NCBI GenBank assembly: GCA_934667475.1
Contig: CAKUMB010000009.1
Location: 20,238-84,237 of the forward strand
Direction of reading: 5' to 3'
From: an uncultured Muribaculaceae bacterium
GTDB lineage: Bacteria > Bacteroidota > Bacteroidia > Bacteroidales > Muribaculaceae
Length of the DNA: 64,000 nt
Each line of letters opens with the position of its first letter. Position 1 is the stretch's first letter. The position numbers and the translations under genes are program-made. Shown piece after piece: positions 16,211-24,735 of this stretch. The notes under the pieces were generated by a model, which ran no database searches, had not been told where the DNA came from, and saw only the letters and a list, made by a program, of their open reading frames with translations.

Positions 16211-17389
16211 TCAGTCGATAATGGAGGTGTAGTTGCTGTCGTGGTCGCGGGTGGCGCGCAGCATATAGGCGATGTCGACCAGCGGCCTCCACAGCACCAT
16301 CACAGGCGCCGTGAGACGCAGGCGGCGCAGCCCCAGCAGGCGGCAGCAGCGGCCCACGGCTGGCATCACAGCCACTGCCGCAGCCAATACCACCACTGCC
16401 GCCACGGCATCGGTCACCACATTGGCCCAGTCGAGCGCCACTGCAGCGGCAGTGCATGCCACTCCGGCATAGGCCAGCACGCTCATCAAGCCCTGCACGG
16501 CAAACGGCAGACGCGGCAGGCGGCGCGCCGTGAAGTCGCGGCGCAGCTTAAGGCGGCGGTGGGCCAGCACGGCATCGTCGTGTTCAACGGTGACCATGGC
16601 GTCGGGGTCGATTTCCACACGAGTATTGGCCCCTGTGGCTATCTCGCTCACAAACACATCGTCCTCGCCCCACCTCAGGTCAAGCGAGCTGGCAAAGCCA
16701 TTGCGTTCAAAAAAGCAGCGCTTGCGGTAGGCCAGATTGTTGCCATCGCCACGATAGGGATTGCCCTTGACGGCTGCGCTGAGCCACTGGCATCCGCACG
16801 AGGCCGCATCGAAGGCACGATAGCGGCGGCCAATGCCGCGGTCGGCACCGGCCTCGATATGCGAGAAGCCCAGCACCACATCGGTGTCGGGGGTGAAGTT
16901 GCGCATCATCAGCCGCAGCCACTGCGGGCTGTCGGGGCGGCAATTGGCGCATGTGGTGAGCACAATGTCGTGCTTGGCGGCCTTGATGCCCACCATTATC
17001 GACAGTTTTTTGCGCGACAGGGCGCGGGTGTCGTCGGGGATAAACGTGACGCGCAAATTGCCATACTGGGCCACGAGCGCGCTCAGAGCGTCGGCGCTGG
17101 TGTCGCACGAGCCGTCGTCAACCACCACTACCTCGAAGTCGGCCGGATAGTCCTGCTCGAGCAGCGACGGCAAAAAGCGCTGCAGGCAGTCGGCGTCGTT
17201 GTGCGCGCTCACCACCACGCTCACAGGGGGCAGCTGGGTGGCATATTCGCGCTCGTGCTCATAGCGCGAGGCAAAGCGGCGCAGCCTCAGCGCACGTGTC
17301 CAGTGCCACCACACCACCGCGGCCAAAGCCACAAAGCCCGTGGCGAGCAAAGCAATCACAACCGGAGATATTATGAATGAAATATGCAT
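16211..17389 (-). CDS. Membrane-anchored family 2 glycosyltransferase
   Basis: A 392-residue glycosyltransferase with an N-terminal membrane helix (IISPVVIALLATGFVALAAVV), a cytoplasmic GT2 domain (about residues 55-280) and two or three C-terminal membrane helices. The GT domain shows VSVVVSAHNDADCL, VVVVDDGS and a DxE-type region; later RWGEDDVFVSEIA gives the acidic catalytic ED dyad. The layout is that of processive or membrane GT2 enzymes such as those of exopolysaccharide synthesis, but no QxxRW is seen, so a non-processive transferase is likelier. It is first in the long minus-strand run that continues through two acyltransferases into the T9SS genes. The stop of the protein is followed by the acyltransferase after 20 bases. 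Confidence 0.9.
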   Translation of the reverse strand: MHISFIISPVVIALLATGFVALAAVVWWHWTRALRLRRFASRYEHEREYATQLPPVSVVVSAHNDADCLQRFLPSLLEQDYPADFEVVVVDDGSCDTSADALSALVAQYGNLRVTFIPDDTRALSRKKLSIMVGIKAAKHDIVLTTCANCRPDSPQWLRLMMRNFTPDTDVVLGFSHIEAGADRGIGRRYRAFDAASCGCQWLSAAVKGNPYRGDGNNLAYRKRCFFERNGFASSLDLRWGEDDVFVSEIATGANTRVEIDPDAMVTVEHDDAVLAHRRLKLRRDFTARRLPRLPFAVQGLMSVLAYAGVACTAAAVALDWANVVTDAVAAVVVLAAAVAVMPAVGRCCRLLGLRRLRLTAPVMVLWRPLVDIAYMLRATRDHDSNYTSIID

Positions 17390-17420
17390 TTTTTGTGTAG
17401 TCTAAACTTTATTTGCTGCG

Positions 17421-17428
17421 CAAAGTTA
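17421..17428 (-). promoter_or_regulatory. Probable -7 element for the glycosyltransferase-acyltransferase-T9SS run
   Basis: On the minus strand this reads TAACTTTG, matching the Bacteroidota -7 consensus, about 32 bases before the glycosyltransferase start. No clear -33 TTG is seen at the usual spacing. I found no other strong promoter between here and porT. Confidence 0.45.
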
Positions 17429-17505
17429 CTGTTATTTCGTTAGTCGCGCGTAATGGCACGGCACATTTTTCAGAATTGAGTCACTTCGGGCGGTCCAAGC
17501 GGGCA

Positions 17506-17537
17506 TTTGGTGCTGTGGCCGATTTGTGCTAACTTTG
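17506..17537 (+). promoter_or_regulatory. Promoter of the polysaccharide export cluster
   Basis: TTTG at 17506-17509, 20 bases, then TAACTTTG at 17530-17537, a full match to the Bacteroidota -33/-7 promoter. Transcription would begin near 17545, leaving about 150 bases of leader. Confidence 0.75.
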
Positions 17538-17693
17538 CAGTGCGCTATGCTCCCCGCACGCCGCCCCCACGCCACCAATGGAAGCGGCACTATTTTTTGT
17601 GCCTCAGCAAAATATTGCGGCCATGGCATGCGTTAATACATATATTATAACATTACACATAACATCGCATCACACACTCATAGCAATATTGTA

Positions 17694-18497
17694 ATGAAAA
17701 AAGCTTTACTACTCATAGTTGCCGCAGTGCTTATGCTCACATCGTGCGGCTCAAGCGAGAACAACTTGGGCTATTTCAGAAATCTGGCCGCCTACAAGCA
17801 GGGCGCGCTGCCACAGAGCGCAGTGCCGGAAATCCGTATTCAGCCCGACAACGAACTGGTGATAACCATCTCGTCGGCCGTGCCCGACGCCACCGTAGCC
17901 TACAACCAGCCCATGACCAACGCCGCACGCCGCGGTGAGCTCACCACACAGGGCAACAACCGAGTGCAGACCTATATTGTGGACAGCAAAGGCAACATTG
18001 CCATCCCCAACCTGGGCGAAATTTACGTGAAGGGCAAAACCACAAGCGAGATTGCGCAAACCATCAAGACCATGGTGAGCCGCGATGTGAAAGACCCGTT
18101 TGTGCGCGTGGAGCTGCTGGGCTTCAATGTGGATGTAATGGGCGAGGTGAAGAGCCCGCACAAAATATATGTGCAGCAGCAGCGCTACACCGTGCTCGAC
18201 GCCCTGAGCGATGCCGGCGACCTCACCGAGTTTGGCCGCCGCGACAACGTGATGGTGATTCGCGAGGTGGACGGCAACAAGACCTTCACCCGCATCAATC
18301 TGGCATCGGACAGCGTGTTTTCATCGCCCTGCTTCTATCTGCAGCAAAACGACGTGGTGTATGTAGAGCCCAACAAAATCAAAATCGACAACTCGAAATA
18401 CAACCAAAACAACGCCTACAAGCTGTCGACCATATCCACCGTGGTGAGCATGGCGTCGGTGATAGCATCGCTGGTGATTGCCCTCACAGTGAAATAA
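17694..18497 (+). CDS. Wza-like polysaccharide export lipoprotein
   Basis: A 267-residue outer-membrane polysaccharide export protein of the Poly_export/SLBB class. The signal peptide MKKALLLIVAAVLMLTSCG has a lipobox TSC at Cys18. The Poly_export domain (about residues 38-130) includes IRIQPDNELVITISSAVPD and YIVDSKGNIAIPNLGEIYVKG. An SLBB domain follows (VDVMGEVKSPHKIYVQQQRYT, then DALSDAGDLTEFGRRDNVMVIR). The C-terminal hydrophobic stretch (VVSMASVIASLVIALTV) matches the membrane-spanning end of Wza-like proteins. It is the first gene of the cluster and sits 46 bases before the Wzc-like kinase, its usual partner. Confidence 0.94.
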   Translation: MKKALLLIVAAVLMLTSCGSSENNLGYFRNLAAYKQGALPQSAVPEIRIQPDNELVITISSAVPDATVAYNQPMTNAARRGELTTQGNNRVQTYIVDSKGNIAIPNLGEIYVKGKTTSEIAQTIKTMVSRDVKDPFVRVELLGFNVDVMGEVKSPHKIYVQQQRYTVLDALSDAGDLTEFGRRDNVMVIREVDGNKTFTRINLASDSVFSSPCFYLQQNDVVYVEPNKIKIDNSKYNQNNAYKLSTISTVVSMASVIASLVIALTVK

Positions 18498-18543
18498 CAT
18501 TTTACAGACCCAAACAAACAAGAGGAACTCACATATTCTTTTT

Positions 18544-20886
18544 ATGAGCCAAAATCAAAGTTCTAACAACGCGCAGCAAAGCGAGCCGATGATTGACTTC
18601 GGCGCAATATTAAATAAATACAAGCGCTACTGGTGGGTGTTTGCCGCATCGGTGGTGGTGTGCCTCGGGCTGGCAGTGCTCTACCTTAAAGTGAAATCGC
18701 CCACCTATCTTGTGACATCAACCATACTCGTGGCGCAGGACGACAATGGCTCGAGCGCCGGAGCCTCGCTGCTAAAGAGCCTCAGCCTGGGCGACCTGGG
18801 CGGCTCGAAGGTGGACGACGAGGTGGTGGTGATGGGCTCGCAAGAGCTGAAAAACAAGATGATCAACAAGCTGAAAATCAACCGCTCCTATGTGGAAAAG
18901 GACGGCTTTATGAAGCACACCGACCACTATGGCGACTCGCCAGTGGAAATCAACGCCCCCGATGAGCTGTTTGACACGCTCAGCACCTCGATGCAGTTCA
19001 AAATTAATATCGACAAGGCCGGCAAGGCCGACATCAAGGTGAAAAAAGGCCGCTTCAAGACTCTGGCCGAAGTCACCGGCGCCACACTGCCCGTGATGGT
19101 GAAAACGCCATACGGCATTTTCCAAGTGGCCCGCACGCAATATTTCAAGCCCGGCAAAGAGACTAAAATCACAGCATCGGTCACCGGCAACGTGCGCAAG
19201 GCCGAGGCTCTGGAAAAGGACATGACGGTGAAGATTCTCACCAAGAAGAGCAACGCCATATACATGGACATCAGCGAAACCAACACCAAGCGCGGCAAGG
19301 ACGTGCTGAACACGCTGATGGAGCTATACAACGAGCGCGGACAGGAGGAGAAAAACGAAATGGCCGTGAACACAGGCAAGTTCATCAACGAGCGCCTGGG
19401 CCTCATCTACACCGAGCTCACCAAGAGCGAAGCCGACATTGAGGCCTACAAGAAGGCCAACGGCATATATGATGTGGAGACGCAGACCAAGACCCTGTTT
19501 GGCAAGCAGACTCTGGCCGAGCGCACCGCTATGGAGCTGGAGACCAAATATCGCCTGGCACAGATGATTAAGGACTTCATCCGCGATCCCAAGAACCGCG
19601 ACAGCTACATTCCATTCTCGGTCGACTCGACCGCAGCCGCCGCCCCCATCGCCGCCTACAACCGCCTGATTCTGGAGCGGGCGCGCCTTGAGGCCAGCGC
19701 CAAGCCCGGCAACCTGGCACTGCGCGACATCGACGACCAGATAGCGGCCATGCGCGTGAATGTGCAGCGCGGCATCGACAACACCCTGCGCGCCATCAAC
19801 ATCCAGCACCAGCAGGCCAGCAGCGCCGACAGCAAGTCGCTGGGCGAAATGAGCCAGATGCCCACGCAGGAGCGCGAGGCACGCAACCTCTACCGCCAGC
19901 AGGGCATACAGAACACCCTCTACACCTTCCTGCTGCAAAAGCGCGAGGAAAACGCGCTGCTGCTGGCAGCCACCACACCCAAGGGCAAGATTGTGGACCA
20001 TGCCTTTGCGCAGAGCGAGCCCATTGCCCCCAAGCCCATGATGGTGATGTTTGCGGCCCTTGTGGCCGGTGTGCTGCTGCCGCTGTTCGGATTCTACCTC
20101 AAGCGTCTGTTCAACACCAAGTTTGCCACCACCGAAGAGCTTCAGGAACTTGTGCATGTGCCAGTGATTGGTGAAGTGTGCCACAACCGCCACCGCAGCG
20201 CACTGGTGGTGAAGCCAGGCAAGACGTCATCGATAGTGGAGCTGTTCCGCCTGATTCGCAACAACATCCAGTTCCTGCTCACATCGCCCGACCAGAAGGT
20301 GCTGCTCGTGACATCGTCGGTGAGCGGCGAGGGCAAGTCGTTTGTTAGCGCCAACATTGCCGCGGCGTTCGCCCTGCTTGGCAAGCGCGTGGCTCTGGTG
20401 GGCATGGACATACGCAGTCCCAAGCTGGCCGACATGCTGCAACTCAACAGCGCGCCCGGTGTGACCAGCTACCTGGCCAGCGAAAGCACTGACTTCAACA
20501 GCCTGCCGCAGCACTCGGCCGATGTCGACGGCCTCGACGTGCTGGTGGGCGGCCCCGTGCCACCCAACCCAAGCGAGCTGCTGCTCACCGAACGCGTCGA
20601 CAAGATGTTTGAGCAGCTGCGCCAGCACTACGACATAATCGTGGTCGACTCGGCCCCGATAGCCATGGTGAGCGACACCTTCTCGCTGTCGCGCCATGCC
20701 GACGCGGTGGTGTATGTGACCCGCGCCAACTACACCAAGCGCAGCCTCATCAAGTACTTCAACACCGTGGTGCGCCGCGGACAGCTGAAAAACGTGGCCA
20801 TGGTGCTCAACGACAGCAGCACGGCAACCCAGGGCTACGGCTATGGCTACGGCTATGGCGACAACAGCGACGACGACAAAAAGTGA
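18544..20886 (+). CDS. Wzc-like polysaccharide co-polymerase with tyrosine autokinase
   Basis: A 780-residue inner-membrane protein controlling chain length and export. The N-terminal Wzz domain follows the first membrane helix (WWVFAASVVVCLGLAVLYL, about residues 31-49). A long periplasmic coiled-coil region and the second helix (MMVMFAALVAGVLLPLFGFY, about 500-520) come next. The C-terminal BY-kinase has Walker A at 591-599 (SVSGEGKSF, Lys598), Walker A' at 619-627 (VGMDIRSPK) and Walker B around Asp702 (VVDSAP). The tail is a tyrosine cluster, GYGYGYGYG, the usual autophosphorylation site. It is encoded right after the Wza-like gene; together they make the trans-envelope export channel. 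Confidence 0.95.
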   Translation: MSQNQSSNNAQQSEPMIDFGAILNKYKRYWWVFAASVVVCLGLAVLYLKVKSPTYLVTSTILVAQDDNGSSAGASLLKSLSLGDLGGSKVDDEVVVMGSQELKNKMINKLKINRSYVEKDGFMKHTDHYGDSPVEINAPDELFDTLSTSMQFKINIDKAGKADIKVKKGRFKTLAEVTGATLPVMVKTPYGIFQVARTQYFKPGKETKITASVTGNVRKAEALEKDMTVKILTKKSNAIYMDISETNTKRGKDVLNTLMELYNERGQEEKNEMAVNTGKFINERLGLIYTELTKSEADIEAYKKANGIYDVETQTKTLFGKQTLAERTAMELETKYRLAQMIKDFIRDPKNRDSYIPFSVDSTAAAAPIAAYNRLILERARLEASAKPGNLALRDIDDQIAAMRVNVQRGIDNTLRAINIQHQQASSADSKSLGEMSQMPTQEREARNLYRQQGIQNTLYTFLLQKREENALLLAATTPKGKIVDHAFAQSEPIAPKPMMVMFAALVAGVLLPLFGFYLKRLFNTKFATTEELQELVHVPVIGEVCHNRHRSALVVKPGKTSSIVELFRLIRNNIQFLLTSPDQKVLLVTSSVSGEGKSFVSANIAAAFALLGKRVALVGMDIRSPKLADMLQLNSAPGVTSYLASESTDFNSLPQHSADVDGLDVLVGGPVPPNPSELLLTERVDKMFEQLRQHYDIIVVDSAPIAMVSDTFSLSRHADAVVYVTRANYTKRSLIKYFNTVVRRGQLKNVAMVLNDSSTATQGYGYGYGYGDNSDDDKK
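20833..20856 (+). repeat. Tandem 12-bp repeat in the Tyr-rich tail of the Wzc-like gene
   Basis: Two perfect head-to-tail copies of a 12-bp unit (20833-20844, 20845-20856) each encoding Gly-Tyr-Gly-Tyr. Slippage would change the number of phosphorylatable tyrosines without breaking the frame. Confidence 0.8.
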
Positions 20887-20961
20887 TTTTATCCAGAGGG
20901 CCGCAGCCTTACTTTTTCATGGCGAAGCCGGCCTACTGCACAACGCGATGAGGACAACTGA

Positions 20962-22299
20962 ATGAAGATGCAAAAAAACATACTGGTGCAGCGTATGCTG
21001 TTCACGGCATTCTGGATGCTGGCCACTTTCGGCTTCACAGCCGAGGAGATAGTGCCATTCATCGAGCCGCTGCGCACACCGGTAATGGTTGCGGCCGACG
21101 CCATTGTGGTGGTGGCCGGCTTGTGGACACTGCGCCACAAGTTCGACATCGCCATTCTTGCGAGCTATGTGGCGATTAGCCTGGCCAGCACCTGCTGGGT
21201 CAACCATGTGCCGCTGCTCACGTGGGCCAATGGCACGCGCGTGTTTGTGAGCGTGCTGTTTCTGGTGCCTGCGCTGCGCTACTTGTGGGACAGCGAGGAG
21301 CGCCACGACACTTTTCTCAGGTCGCTCGACAGGCAGGCGTTCATATTCCTGTGCCTGCAGGCCGTGTGCCTCACGTGGCAGTTCATTCGCTATGGCGCAT
21401 GCGACCACGGCGGCGGCTCGATAGGCAACATGTTTTCGGGCACGGTGTCGTGGAGCATCTACTTCTTCTCGTTCTATCTGATGCGCCGCCGCTACGACCC
21501 CAACAATCTGTTTCGCAGCATCATGGCCAACAAAGTGCTGGTGATGTTACTGCTGCCAACGTTTCTCAACGAGACCAAAATCAGCTTCATTCTGCTGCTG
21601 CTATACTTTGTGCTGCTGATACCCTTCAACCGCACCATGGTGAAGCGCCTGCTGCTTATGGCGCCAGCGGCCATCGCGGCTGCGGTGCTGGGATTCTATG
21701 TGTATGCCGCCGTGCTGCCCGATGAAGACAGCGACTTCACCGACATCAACTATCTGCTCAACAGCTACCTCTTCGACGAAGACCTCGACATCGAGGAGGC
21801 CGTGGGCGGTGTAACGTGGATGCTGGAGTATGACGACAGCGCGCTGCCCGACATTCCGCGCGCCACCAAAATCGTGCTCACGCCCAACGTGCTCGAAGAG
21901 AACCCCGGCCACGAGTGGCTGGGATTCGGCATGGGCCTGTTCAACGGCTCGGAGCACATGCAGGCCACCGATTTTGCGCAGCGCTACCAGTGGCTGGTGT
22001 TTGGCACCAACCCCTACCTGCTGCACATATTCCTGCAACTTGGCATCATAGGCACACTGTGGCTCATAGCGTTCTACATAGGTCTGTATTGCATCAGGCC
22101 CAAGCTATACCCGCGCCGCGACCCTGGCACCATGCTCTACTCGCTGCTGTCGGTAATCATGCTGCTGCTATATGCCGACCTGCCGCGAATGCTGGTGTTC
22201 GGCATGATGTTCTACACCATCACATTCACCATGTGGGAGAAGCCCAAGCAGCAAACCAATGACGACGACACACAACGCGCACAACTACAACAATGCTAA
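20962..22299 (+). CDS. Wzy/O-antigen ligase-like polysaccharide polymerase
   Basis: A 445-residue inner-membrane protein with about ten to eleven hydrophobic segments and one long periplasmic loop (about residues 255-335, rich in Asp/Glu). Shortly after the loop is the NPYLLHIFLQLGIIGTLWLI motif typical of O-antigen ligase/polymerase (Wzy/WaaL) proteins. In this position, between a Wzc-like kinase and a flippase, it most likely polymerises undecaprenyl-linked repeat units; a ligase role cannot be ruled out. It begins 75 bases after the kinase stop, and its last 7 bases overlap the start of the MBOAT gene, implying coupled translation. Confidence 0.85.
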   Translation: MKMQKNILVQRMLFTAFWMLATFGFTAEEIVPFIEPLRTPVMVAADAIVVVAGLWTLRHKFDIAILASYVAISLASTCWVNHVPLLTWANGTRVFVSVLFLVPALRYLWDSEERHDTFLRSLDRQAFIFLCLQAVCLTWQFIRYGACDHGGGSIGNMFSGTVSWSIYFFSFYLMRRRYDPNNLFRSIMANKVLVMLLLPTFLNETKISFILLLLYFVLLIPFNRTMVKRLLLMAPAAIAAAVLGFYVYAAVLPDEDSDFTDINYLLNSYLFDEDLDIEEAVGGVTWMLEYDDSALPDIPRATKIVLTPNVLEENPGHEWLGFGMGLFNGSEHMQATDFAQRYQWLVFGTNPYLLHIFLQLGIIGTLWLIAFYIGLYCIRPKLYPRRDPGTMLYSLLSVIMLLLYADLPRMLVFGMMFYTITFTMWEKPKQQTNDDDTQRAQLQQC

Positions 22300-23744
22300 T
22301 CAACTCGATAGACTTCGCAATATTCTTCGCCATTGTGATGGCGGCCTACTACACGGTGGCGCGCGGCACCGCGGCCAGGCAAAACGCATGGCTGCTGGTG
22401 GCTAGCTATGCCTTCTATGGCTACGCCGACTGGCGCATGCTGCCGCTGCTGGCCGCTGCCACGGTCGTGTTTTTCGCGCTGGGCAAAGCCATTGCCAGCC
22501 GCCGCGCAAGTGCGCCCACTGCGGCCAGCCGCCTCACCGCGGCGGGCATAGTGGCCGGTGTGGGCGTTCTGTGGTATTTCAAGTACCTCAATTTCAGCAT
22601 TCAGGAGTTCACGGCCCTGCTTCGCGCCCTTGGCATCAACGCCAGCACAGCCACTATGAAGGTGGTGATGCCGATAGGCATAAGCTTTTTCACCTTCAAG
22701 CTTATGAGCTATGTGATAGAGGTGCGCAAGGGGAACATGGACGCTTGCGGCAGCCTCACCGACTTTGCCACCTATGTGGCCTTCTTCCCCACCATAATGT
22801 CGGGCCCCATCGACCGCCCCGCCCCATTTCTGGGGCAGCTGCAGCGGCCGCGGCACTTCAGCACCGCCAACGCCAGCACGGGCGGTCTGACCATATTGTG
22901 GGGATTCTTTATGAAAATGTGCATCGCCGACCGCATCAGCCCCTACACCGACGCGGTGTTTAACAACTGCGGCAGCCACAACTCCACCACGCTGATTGCA
23001 GCCTCGCTGCTATATCTGATGCAGATGTACACCGACTTTGCCGGCTATTCGTGCATGGCTATAGGTGTGGGCCGGCTGCTGGGCATAAACGTGACCGAAA
23101 ACTTCGCGCGGCCGTTTTTTGCACAAAACGTGGCCGACTTCTGGCGGCGATGGCACATATCGCTGTCGTCGTGGCTGCGCGACTACATCTACATAGCCCT
23201 GGGAGGCAACCGCCGCGGCAAGTGGCGCACCTATGCCAACCTGGTGATCACCTTTGTGGTGTGCGGCATTTGGCACGGCGCCAACTGGACCTACATAATG
23301 TTTGGCACATGGCACGGCCTGTGGGTGGCCATCGACAAGGCCGCAAGCGGCCCGCGCAAGCGGCTTGAGGCCCGCTTCGGCCTTGCGCCCCGGCGCGCCT
23401 ACCGCATGGCCCGCCAGCTGCTCACCTACCTGCTGTGCGCCTACGGAGCAATGATGTTCCGGGCCAACACGCTGACCGACATAGGCACCATCACGCGCGG
23501 CATGTGGGGCAACTTCGGGCCGCTGTTCACCACGGCGTCGACACAGCTGTTCACCGTGGGGGCACTGTCGGTGTGCATCATGCTCTACAAGGAGTGGCGC
23601 GACGAGCACATCGGTTCGGCCCCTGGCCACTTCATGCACTCGCGCCGACGGTGGGTGCGCGCCGCCAGTGCCGCCGCGCTGATTGTGTACATCGCACTCA
23701 CGGGCGAAGTGGACGGCGTGAGTTTCATCTATTTCCAGTTTTAA
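22293..23744 (+). CDS. MBOAT family O-acyltransferase (AlgI/DltB-like)
   Basis: A 483-residue multi-span inner-membrane protein of the MBOAT family, which passes acyl groups across the membrane to a glycan or polymer. Hallmarks are PIGISFFTFKLMSYVIEV, the conserved DFWRRWHISLSSWLRDYIY (His288) and WHGANWTYIMFGTWHG with the predicted catalytic His328. About ten helices are seen. Its start overlaps the end of the Wzy-like gene by 7 bases and it is followed after 15 bases by an SGNH-type protein, the usual periplasmic partner (as with AlgI/AlgJ/AlgX, or DltB/DltD). So the exported polysaccharide is probably O-acetylated. Confidence 0.93.
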   Translation: MLINSIDFAIFFAIVMAAYYTVARGTAARQNAWLLVASYAFYGYADWRMLPLLAAATVVFFALGKAIASRRASAPTAASRLTAAGIVAGVGVLWYFKYLNFSIQEFTALLRALGINASTATMKVVMPIGISFFTFKLMSYVIEVRKGNMDACGSLTDFATYVAFFPTIMSGPIDRPAPFLGQLQRPRHFSTANASTGGLTILWGFFMKMCIADRISPYTDAVFNNCGSHNSTTLIAASLLYLMQMYTDFAGYSCMAIGVGRLLGINVTENFARPFFAQNVADFWRRWHISLSSWLRDYIYIALGGNRRGKWRTYANLVITFVVCGIWHGANWTYIMFGTWHGLWVAIDKAASGPRKRLEARFGLAPRRAYRMARQLLTYLLCAYGAMMFRANTLTDIGTITRGMWGNFGPLFTTASTQLFTVGALSVCIMLYKEWRDEHIGSAPGHFMHSRRRWVRAASAAALIVYIALTGEVDGVSFIYFQF

Positions 23745-23759
23745 AAGCGGCATGGCAAT

Positions 23760-24695
23760 ATGAGAAAGTGGATATTAAGCATAATGGCCGTTGCGGCAAT
23801 GGTGATTGCGGCCGACCTGGCTGTGGGCATGGCCGGCGACGCGCTGATGTGGCGCATGCCCGACTCGGGCACTTTTGAGTCGGACCTCAACCAGGCCCTC
23901 AACCACAAGTGCGCCGACGTGCTGATACTCGGCTCGAGCAAGGCCAAGCACCACTACGTGCCACAGGTGCTGGCCGACAGCCTGCAAATGAGCGTGTACA
24001 ACGCCGGAGCCGACGGCCACGACGTGGCCTACGCGAGCATGGTGCTGCAGTCGTGGCTCACACGCTGCCGCCCGCGCGTGGTGGTGCTCGACATATGCAA
24101 CTCTATGGTCAACGGCGACTGGGTGGCCAACAGCATTGGCGACGTGAAGTGCCACTACGGCGCAAACCGCGCCGTGACCCGCCACGTCGACGCCTGCGGC
24201 GACTGGCGGCTGCGGCTGAAGCTGCACAGCAGCCTCTACCGCCTAAACGGCTGCGAGGTGTGGCTGACCAAAGCCTACCTTAAAGGCCGGCTGCCAAAGC
24301 CGTCGGACGGCTACAGTCCGCTGCATGGCAGCGACATGGAGCCCGGTGTCACCACCTACGGCCCGTTCAGTCCAAGCCCCACAGAAGTGGAGCAACTGCA
24401 CGCGATAGCCAGGCTGTGCCGCCAGCACGGCATAGCGCTGCGCATGGTGCTGTCGCCCAACCACGAGATTGACAACGGCATGCGCCACTGGCTGGCCGCC
24501 GAAGCCAGGCGCAGCGGCGTGGCGCTGACCGACTTCACCGAGCGCCCCGACCTGTGGGCCGACCGCTACTATAAAGACCGCGGACACATGAACCACACGG
24601 GAGCCGTGAAATTCACCTCGGCCATGGCACCGCTGCTGCGCGCCGACGCGGCCAAGGCCGGGCGCAGATTGGCAAATGTGTGGCAAAATGAGTAA
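23760..24695 (+). CDS. SGNH-like periplasmic acyl-transfer partner of the MBOAT
   Basis: A 311-residue protein with an uncleaved or cleavable N-terminal hydrophobic segment (WILSIMAVAAMVIAADLAVG). It has an SGNH-hydrolase-like block I, LILGSSKAKHH, with candidate nucleophile Ser59 or Ser60. Block V is DRGHMNHTGA, giving a candidate D273/H276 dyad. An N-rich middle block (VYNAGADGHD) fits block II/III. The layout resembles DltD/AlgJ-type proteins that finish MBOAT acyl transfer in the periplasm. Found 15 bases downstream of the MBOAT. The final codons contain the promoter of the following flippase gene. Function is inferred from motif and neighbour; the acyl group is unknown. Confidence 0.78.
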   Translation: MRKWILSIMAVAAMVIAADLAVGMAGDALMWRMPDSGTFESDLNQALNHKCADVLILGSSKAKHHYVPQVLADSLQMSVYNAGADGHDVAYASMVLQSWLTRCRPRVVVLDICNSMVNGDWVANSIGDVKCHYGANRAVTRHVDACGDWRLRLKLHSSLYRLNGCEVWLTKAYLKGRLPKPSDGYSPLHGSDMEPGVTTYGPFSPSPTEVEQLHAIARLCRQHGIALRMVLSPNHEIDNGMRHWLAAEARRSGVALTDFTERPDLWADRYYKDRGHMNHTGAVKFTSAMAPLLRADAAKAGRRLANVWQNE

Positions 24696-24700
24696 CTTTG
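24669..24700 (+). promoter_or_regulatory. Internal promoter for the flippase gene
   Basis: TTG at 24669-24671, 21 bases, then TAACTTTG at 24693-24700, inside the last codons of the SGNH gene. The -7 element is perfect and the spacing one base longer than usual. It would allow the flippase to be made apart from the upstream cluster. Confidence 0.5.
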
Positions 24701-24735
24701 CACCCCGAAACGAATAAATCAACCTCTTTTCACAG

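Larger units (their letters stand above)
17390..17693. other. Divergent intergenic region between the T9SS run and the polysaccharide cluster
   Basis: This 304-base region has no convincing gene. It holds a minus-strand -7 element (17421-17428) and a full plus-strand promoter (17506-17537). The plus transcript would carry an unusually long leader of about 150 bases before the Wza-like gene, in which regulation could occur; it becomes A+T-rich towards the start codon. I see no clear riboswitch fold. Confidence 0.6.

Noticed and set aside
19324..20193. Long open frame opposite the Wzc-like gene
   Set aside because: Antisense shadow with low-complexity composition; the plus strand carries a clear kinase.
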